The notes beneath the pieces were generated by a model. That model was not told where the DNA came from, ran no database searches, and saw only the letters and a list, made by a program, of their open reading frames with translations. Of a DNA stretch of 64,000 nt, positions 59,082 through 64,000 are shown piece after piece. The translations under genes were made by a program, and so were the position numbers. The stretch is from the NCBI RefSeq assembly GCF_019977395.1, contig NZ_AP024660.1, forward strand, positions 4,092,001 to 4,156,000. Direction: 5' to 3'. How positions within the stretch are numbered: the stretch's first letter is position 1; each line of letters begins with the position of its first letter. Source of the DNA: Arthrobacter sp. NicSoilC5 (lineage in GTDB: Bacteria > Actinomycetota > Actinomycetes > Actinomycetales > Micrococcaceae).

Positions 59082-60860
59082 ATGATGTCCCCTTCACAAA
59101 CTCCTTCCCGGCTCCCGGACCTGGACTGCGACGTCCTGGTGATTGGTTCCGGCGCGGGCGGCCTGTCCGCCGCCGTGACCGCCGCCTACCACGGACTGAA
59201 AGTCGTCGTCGTCGAGAAAGCCGCCGTCTGCGGCGGTGCCACCTCCTGGTCCGGCGGCTGGGCCTGGACGCCCGGAAACCCGCTGGCCAAAGCCGCCGGC
59301 GTCAACGAAGACCGTGAACTCTTCCGGACCTATCTGCGCCACCGCCTCGGCCGGCACTACCAGGAAGACCGGGTGGACGCGTTCCTGGAAGCCGTTCCCC
59401 ACATGGTGGGTTTCTTCCACAACAAGACCAGCCTGCAGTTCGTGCCCGGAGCCAAGATCAAGGACATTTACGGGGACACCCCGGGCGCCGGAACCGGGCA
59501 CCGCTCCGTGGGTCCAAAACCGATCAATGCACGCCGGATCAAGCCCGCGCTCCGGGCCAGGATGCGCCACCAGCTCTACGAAACCTCATTCCTGGGCATG
59601 GGCATCATGGCGGGACCGGACCTGTCCAAGTTCCTCTCCGCCTCGCAGGGGGACATCCGGGGGATCTTCCACGCCGGCTGGCGGGTGGGATTCCACCTCC
59701 TGGATCTCCTTGCCTACCGGCGCAACATGCAGCTGGTCAACGGCACCGCGCTCACCGGCCGGCTGCTCAAATCGGCGGACGACCTGGGCGTGGACATCCG
59801 CGTCTCCACCCCGGCCCGGCACCTGCTCACCGATGAGTCCGGGAAGGTGACGGGCGCCGTCGTAAGCTCCCCGCACGGCGAACTCCGGATCAATGCCTCC
59901 CGCGGCGTCGTCCTGGCCGCCGGGGGCTTTCCCAACGACGTCGGCCGCCGCCAAGCCCTTTTCCCCAAAACACCGACCGGCCGGGAGCACTGGACCCTGG
60001 CGCCGAAGGAAACCACGGGGGACGGCATCACCATGGCCCAAGAGGTGGGTGCCCGCTTCGAGACCGGGGTGGCGTCCCCGGCCGCGTGGTGCCCGGTGTC
60101 GCTGGTCCCGTACCGGAACGGACGCACCGGCACCTTCCCGCACATCATGGACCGGGCCAAGCCGGGCAGCATCGGGGTGCGGCGGGACGGCAAGCGGTTC
60201 GTCAACGAGGCCAACGGCTACTACGACTATGTGGAAGGCCTGCTGGCTGCCACCCCGGACGGCGAACCCGCAGAAGCATGGCAGATCGCCGACGCCGCGT
60301 TCGTGCGCAAGTACCCGCTGGGCATGGCCAAACCGCTGCCGGTGCCGCTCTTCCCGTATCTCCGCAGCGGATACCTGAAAAGGGGCAAGACCATCGAGGA
60401 ACTTGCCGTGGCCTGTGGCATCGACCCGCAGGCCCTGGCCAGGACCGTTGCGGACTTCAACGACAACGCACGCAGAGGGGTCGACCCCGACTTCAACCGC
60501 GGCGCCACCGAGTTCAACAAGTACGGCGGTGACTCCGGGAACACCCCCAACCCCTCGCTGCGTCCCCTGGAGAAGGGGCCGTTCTACGCGGTGAAAATCC
60601 TCCCGGGATCTTTCGGAACCTTTGCGGGGCTGGCGGCCGATGCCCGGGCGCGCGTCCTGGATACCGACGGGCACCCCATCGAGGGCCTCTATGTCGCCGG
60701 CAACGACCAGGCCTCGGTCATGGGCGGACACTACCCGGCCGGCGGGATCAACCTTGGCCCTGCCCTGACGTTCGGTTACATCGCCGGCCGCGACCTTGCC
60801 CGCGCCACCCACTATGAGGACGACGGCGCGCCCGCGCAGAATCAGCCCGTGCAACAATGA
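59082..60860 (+). CDS. FAD-dependent dehydrogenase (fumarate reductase/KstD-like)
   Basis: A 592-residue flavoprotein: CDVLVIGSGAGGLSAAVTAA FAD loop, VCGGATSWSGGWAWTPGNPL, and the C-terminal GNDQASVMGGHYPAGGINLGPALTFGYIAGRDLA. It is the second member of this family in the window and only distantly like the one at 46495. It probably introduces a ring double bond next to a ketone. It ends the seven-gene operon. Two adjacent ATGs at 59082 and 59085 are possible. The following deaminase begins four bases after its stop, so that gene may be cotranscribed. Confidence 0.92.
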   Translation: MMSPSQTPSRLPDLDCDVLVIGSGAGGLSAAVTAAYHGLKVVVVEKAAVCGGATSWSGGWAWTPGNPLAKAAGVNEDRELFRTYLRHRLGRHYQEDRVDAFLEAVPHMVGFFHNKTSLQFVPGAKIKDIYGDTPGAGTGHRSVGPKPINARRIKPALRARMRHQLYETSFLGMGIMAGPDLSKFLSASQGDIRGIFHAGWRVGFHLLDLLAYRRNMQLVNGTALTGRLLKSADDLGVDIRVSTPARHLLTDESGKVTGAVVSSPHGELRINASRGVVLAAGGFPNDVGRRQALFPKTPTGREHWTLAPKETTGDGITMAQEVGARFETGVASPAAWCPVSLVPYRNGRTGTFPHIMDRAKPGSIGVRRDGKRFVNEANGYYDYVEGLLAATPDGEPAEAWQIADAAFVRKYPLGMAKPLPVPLFPYLRSGYLKRGKTIEELAVACGIDPQALARTVADFNDNARRGVDPDFNRGATEFNKYGGDSGNTPNPSLRPLEKGPFYAVKILPGSFGTFAGLAADARARVLDTDGHPIEGLYVAGNDQASVMGGHYPAGGINLGPALTFGYIAGRDLARATHYEDDGAPAQNQPVQQ

Positions 60861-60864
60861 CGCC

Positions 60865-61344
60865 ATGACCCACGAGCAGCCACATCTCCTTGCGCCGGAA
60901 CTGGACAGCGCCGACCTTCCCGCATTCGAAGCCGCCTACCAGGCAGCGCAAAAAGGCCTGGCCGAAGGTGGCATCCCCATCGGGGCTTCGATCGCGCGGG
61001 GCGGCGTGGTGTTTGCGAGCGGACACAACCAACGGGTCCAGAACGCGGATCCGATCGCGCACGGGGAAATGTCCGCACTGCGCAGCGCCGGACGGCAGAG
61101 GAGCTACCGGGACACCACGCTGTACACCACCCTGGCCCCGTGTGCCATGTGCGCCGGAACCATCATCCAGTTCAAGATTCCCCGCGTTGTGGTGGGGGAG
61201 GCGAGGACGTTCGACGGCGAACTGGAGCTTTTGCGGTCACGCGGGGTCGAGGTGGTGGTCCTGGATGATCAGCGTTGCGTGGACATGATGGCTGCGTTCC
61301 AGGCCGACAAGCCGGAGCTGTGGGCGGAGGACATCGCCGAGTAG
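60865..61344 (+). CDS. Zinc deaminase, yeast-type cytosine deaminase homologue
   Basis: A 159-residue nucleobase deaminase. Zinc ligands are His66 (AHGEM, with Glu68 as proton shuttle), Cys93 and Cys96 (LAPCAMCAGTI). The blocks DTTLYTTLAPCAMCAGTII, VVVGEARTFDGE and the end PELWAEDIAE parallel the fungal cytosine deaminase Fcy1, including the C-terminal DI(A/G)E. Bacteria mostly use the unrelated CodA amidohydrolase. So cytosine or another small pyrimidine or pterin-like ring is the likely substrate. It begins four bases after the FAD dehydrogenase stop. Confidence 0.9.
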   Translation: MTHEQPHLLAPELDSADLPAFEAAYQAAQKGLAEGGIPIGASIARGGVVFASGHNQRVQNADPIAHGEMSALRSAGRQRSYRDTTLYTTLAPCAMCAGTIIQFKIPRVVVGEARTFDGELELLRSRGVEVVVLDDQRCVDMMAAFQADKPELWAEDIAE

Positions 61345-61371
61345 CGCCGGTCCCGCGCTGGTGTGCGGTGG

Positions 61372-61674
61372 CTACGGGTGAACCGGTGTGGCGGCCTCGT
61401 TGCCCAGCACCGTGGTCCACGGGCTGGCACTCCAGGACGTCACCACGCCGTTGATGACGTAGGGGTCTGCGGCTGCGAAGGCTTTTGCGGCCTCGAGCGG
61501 GTTCTCGCCGGTGAAGATCAGCAACCCTTTGAAGGGGCCTTCGCCGATTGCGCCGCCGAGCAGGAGCTCGCCGCGTTCCACCGCCTCCCACCCCGCCCTG
61601 AGGTGGTCTGAGCGGTACTGCCCGCGGCTTTCGAGGTAGTCGTCCGCGTAGGTGTATTCAAGTACGGCGTGCAT
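61372..61674 (-). CDS. YciI-like protein (intact copy 2)
   Basis: A 100-residue YciI-type protein (MHAVLEYTYADDYLESRGQY, LRAGWEAVERGELLLGGAIG, GLLIFTGENPLEAAKAF, PYVINGVVTSWSASPW). It is the intact paralogue of the frameshifted gene at 32951-33263. The His in MHAVLEYTYAD and the Asp in ADPYVING fit the conserved pocket of the family. It is a single minus-strand gene, convergent with the deaminase 27 bases away and 131 bases beyond the M20 gene. The function is unknown. Confidence 0.88.
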   Translation of the reverse strand: MHAVLEYTYADDYLESRGQYRSDHLRAGWEAVERGELLLGGAIGEGPFKGLLIFTGENPLEAAKAFAAADPYVINGVVTSWSASPWTTVLGNEAATPVHP

Positions 61675-61805
61675 GCGTGTCTCCAGTCCGGTTAGTGGTT
61701 TCGTTCGCTGTAGAAGCAGCGTACCCACCGTGTGATGGCCGGAAACCGTGGCACCTCAGCCAAGACGGCGGAGCTTGTGGAGGCGGATGCTGTCGCCGTC
61801 GTGGT

Positions 61806-63098
61806 TCAACGCTCCCGAGGCGGGCCCGGCTTCTCGTCAATACCGCACCAGCCGGCAATGAACAGGGCGATGCTCTTGGTGATCCGGCGGATGGATTCGA
61901 CCGAGACCCGCTCGTCGAACCCGTGGATTGCCTCAGAAACCGGGCCGTACACCAGCGCCGGCGTATCGGCATAGAGGGCGAAGACCCTGCCATCGAGGTA
62001 GCCCGGTGTGGTGAAGCTTTCCAGTTCCCGGCCGAAGACCTGCGAATGCGTGCGCTCGAGCATGGCCTCCGCCTCGCTCCCGGGCTCCAGCACATAGCCC
62101 TCCGAGAAGAAGCCTGTCTTCACGCCTACCGCATTAATCGGCGACGGACCGCGGCCCAAGGAAGTCAGGCACTCCTGGAGTTCGGACCAGGCCTGCTCCG
62201 CGCTGATGCCGGGGTAGATCGCCGCCCGCACATCGAACTCACACCAGGCCGGGACGCTGGAAGGCCAGTCGCCGCCCGCGATTCCACCGAAGTTGAAGTT
62301 GATGGGGTGGTCCAGGCCTTCGAAGTAGCGGTGCTGTCCGCGGTCCGCGTTCCACTTTTCCTCGACCTCGCGCAGCGCCGAGATCGCCGTATACGCCGCA
62401 TCGATGGCGTTGAAGCCGGTGCCCATCTCGCGCGGATGAGTCGGGTTGCCGGTCACCCTGACTTTGAACCAGAGCACGCCTACATTGGCGCGCACCAGCA
62501 TGTCCTCCTCGGGCTCGGGGATGATGACGGCGTCGGCCCGGTAGCCGCGCAGATGGGCGGACAGCGAGCCGTTGCCTGTGCATTCCTCCTCGATGACGGA
62601 CTGGAAGTGGATGCGGCCAGCGGGCTCAAACCCTGCGGCACGGACGGCGTCAAAGGCGAAGAGGTTGGCAGCCAGGCCTGCCTTCATGTCGCCGGCGCCG
62701 CGGCCGTGCATCCATCCGTCGATGATCGGGGCATCCCAGGGGTAGCGGGACCAGGCCTCGGAGGGGCCTTCGGGGACCACATCGATGTGTCCGTTGAGGA
62801 TGAGGGACCGACTGCGCTCGGTGGCCGGGCGGTATGTGCCCACCACGTTTGTCATCCCTTCATAGGACACCGTCACAGGCCCGAAGCCCTCATGGGCAGA
62901 CAAGCCCTCGGCGTCCAGCTCCCACCGGTCCATTTCCAGGCCACGGCCGGCCATGGCCGCGAACATCAGGTCCTGGGCGCTCCCCTCCCGGGTGCGCAGC
63001 GACGGGTGTTTGACCAGGTCCTGGGTGAAGGACAGCTGCGCATCAAAGGCGGCGTCTACGGCGTCCAGGATCCGAAGGGTCTGGTCGTCACTAAGCAT
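61806..63098 (-). CDS. M20 family metallopeptidase/amidohydrolase (ArgE/DapE type)
   Basis: A 430-residue di-zinc hydrolase. Ligands and catalytic residues lie in LNGHIDVVPEG, HGRGAGDMKAGLAANLFAF and VIEEECTGNG, followed by a dimerisation domain. It removes an acyl group from an amino acid or similar amide. The gene follows a MHS-type transporter on the same strand with a hairpin between them, so it probably processes the imported compound, such as an N-acyl or peptide-like acid. AGGAGA is upstream of the ATG. Exact substrate unknown. Confidence 0.93.
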   Translation of the reverse strand: MLSDDQTLRILDAVDAAFDAQLSFTQDLVKHPSLRTREGSAQDLMFAAMAGRGLEMDRWELDAEGLSAHEGFGPVTVSYEGMTNVVGTYRPATERSRSLILNGHIDVVPEGPSEAWSRYPWDAPIIDGWMHGRGAGDMKAGLAANLFAFDAVRAAGFEPAGRIHFQSVIEEECTGNGSLSAHLRGYRADAVIIPEPEEDMLVRANVGVLWFKVRVTGNPTHPREMGTGFNAIDAAYTAISALREVEEKWNADRGQHRYFEGLDHPINFNFGGIAGGDWPSSVPAWCEFDVRAAIYPGISAEQAWSELQECLTSLGRGPSPINAVGVKTGFFSEGYVLEPGSEAEAMLERTHSQVFGRELESFTTPGYLDGRVFALYADTPALVYGPVSEAIHGFDERVSVESIRRITKSIALFIAGWCGIDEKPGPPRER

Positions 63099-63116
63099 GT
63101 TCGTCTCCTAACAAAC

Positions 63117-63143
63117 GGGGAGCCGTCCGCCGGACGGCTCCCC
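63117..63143 (-). terminator. Hairpin between transporter and M20 genes
   Basis: GGGGAGCCGTCC (63117-63128) pairs perfectly with 63132-63143 around a 3-base loop. On the minus strand it lies 60 bases after the transporter stop and is followed by CGTTTGTT. It would end or reduce read-through from the transporter into the M20 gene. Confidence 0.75.
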
Positions 63144-63203
63144 GAAGTGGTGGTGAGTTTCGACAGAGGGTGTAACGCGGTCTCCTGGCGGCGGCCGCGG
63201 TGC

Positions 63204-64000
63204 CTAGCTTTCGGCGACGAGCTTCTTGTCCTGGACGCGCAGGCGCTCACCCAGGAACCCGCCGACTGCCGTGAGCAGGGAGATGATCGCCAGGATCAGG
63301 GCCGCGCCCCAGGACTGGTTGCCGGAAATACCCAGCATGGCGGTGGCCAGCAGGGGCATGAACCCGCTGGTGGCACCGGCGATGTTGTAGCCCAAGGCCA
63401 CGCCGGAGTAGCGCAGCTTGGCCGGGAACAGCTCGGTCAGCAGTGCGCCGTTGACGGCGTAGGCCACCGCAATGAGCATGATGCCGACGGTGATGGCCAG
63501 CGTGATCATCAGCGGGGATTTGGTGTCGATCATCGCGAAGAGGGGGAACGCGGCGACGGCGCTGACGATGCCGCCCCACATGGTGACCTTGCCAGGCCCG
63601 ATCTTCTCGGCCAGCCGGCCCATGAGGAAAGTAACGCCGATCTGGGCTACCGCGGCAACCAGAGTCGCGTTGACCATGACGTTCCGGTCCACCTTGAGCG
63701 TGTTCGAACCGTAGCTGACGGCGAAGGTGGTGATCATGTAGAAACCGCCGACGCCGAGCAGCGCGGCGAGAACTGCCACGACCAGGCGGCCGCCGGCGTG
63801 GCGGAACACCTCGAAGGCCGGGACCTTGGCCGTTTCGCCCTGGGCAAGCAGGTCCTTGAAGATGGGGGATTCCTCCACCTTGAGCCGGATCCAGAGCGCG
63901 ATGCCCAGCATGGGGAAGGCAATCAGGAATGGAATGCGCCAGCCCCAGGCGTCAAAGGCCTCGGACGGGAACAGCAGGACCAGCGAGAACGCGCCGGAGG
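63204..64000 (-). CDS. MFS transporter, metabolite:H+ symporter type (partial)
   Basis: The C-terminal 265 residues of a 12-helix MHS carrier; the 5' end is beyond the window. The visible part opens within SGAFSLVLLFPSEAFDAWGWRIPFLIAFPMLG (the helix 6 region, as in the transporter at 51850) and continues through the cytoplasmic loop and helices 7-12 (VNATLVAAVAQIGVTFLMG, ELFPAKLRYSGVALGYN). The usual length is about 440. An in-frame ATG at 63911 is internal, not a start. It is upstream of the M20 amidohydrolase and likely imports that enzyme's substrate. Confidence 0.9.
   Translation of the reverse strand, partial: SGAFSLVLLFPSEAFDAWGWRIPFLIAFPMLGIALWIRLKVEESPIFKDLLAQGETAKVPAFEVFRHAGGRLVVAVLAALLGVGGFYMITTFAVSYGSNTLKVDRNVMVNATLVAAVAQIGVTFLMGRLAEKIGPGKVTMWGGIVSAVAAFPLFAMIDTKSPLMITLAITVGIMLIAVAYAVNGALLTELFPAKLRYSGVALGYNIAGATSGFMPLLATAMLGISGNQSWGAALILAIISLLTAVGGFLGERLRVQDKKLVAES

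Noticed and set aside
1..64000. CRISPR array, tRNA or rRNA genes, insertion sequences
   Set aside because: I found no regularly spaced repeats, no tRNA-like cloverleaf, no rRNA motif, and no transposase or integrase, even at the island edges.

Overview
The window reads as a chromosomal segment of a high-GC actinobacterium of the Micrococcaceae, most likely Arthrobacter or Pseudarthrobacter. The grounds are codon use, frequent GTG starts, tight ATGA/TGATG gene junctions, and an oxidoreductase at 41383-42555 that I recognise as close to the Pseudarthrobacter levoglucosan dehydrogenase. I see no rRNA, tRNA, CRISPR array, transposase or integrase.

Layout. 1-2223: end of a redox cluster (SDR, small CGxCG protein, OYE-type flavin reductase). 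2224-3116: terminator, decayed MarR-type regulator, and a small protein with four GSYVT-like repeats. 3330-5420 (minus): NmrA-like NAD(P)-binding protein and a J-domain/NERD membrane protein. 5715-9619: GntR/FadR-type regulator divergent from a nitrilase - PuuP-like permease - nitrilase operon. 9620-33800: an accessory island that starts in an AT-rich patch. It carries two small membrane proteins, then a large helicase/methylase/nuclease set: PLD-helicase-DUF3427, SNF2 helicase, N6-adenine methylase, a 2120-residue DUF1998-type helicase with nuclease-like C-terminus, and a UvrD-type helicase with a RelE-like N-terminus. A pentapeptide-type membrane protein follows, then two decayed genes. The last four large genes are joined by 1-base gaps or 1-base overlaps and look like one operon. 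The composition recalls DISARM and Druantia but matches neither, and this is the best candidate for an undescribed antiphage system here.

33802-42941: LacI regulator and a divergent sugar operon behind three phased CGTAAACGTTTACG-type operators: unknown protein, lipoprotein binding protein, ABC ATPase, permease, Gfo/Idh oxidoreductase, TIM-barrel protein, levoglucosan-dehydrogenase-like Gfo/Idh enzyme, and an ABM-fold protein. The set fits uptake and 3-keto-type catabolism of levoglucosan.

43037-45699: methyltransferase, DsbA-like and SRPBCC genes flanked by an exact 20-bp direct repeat, then a small unknown gene. 45734-60860: two operons facing away from a divergent LysR pair, one SDR/FAD dehydrogenase/Zn-alcohol dehydrogenase/YciI, the other MFS transporter, quinate/shikimate-type dehydrogenase, Gfo/Idh, OYE-FAD fusion, TIM barrel, aldo-keto reductase and FAD dehydrogenase. 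Both carry an AGTC-N3-GACT palindrome about 110 bases before the first start codon, so they are probably co-regulated for catabolism of a cyclic hydroxy acid. 60865-64000: yeast-type cytosine deaminase homologue, an intact YciI gene (paralogue of the frameshifted copy at 33 kb), an M20 amidohydrolase and a partial MHS-type transporter running off the end.
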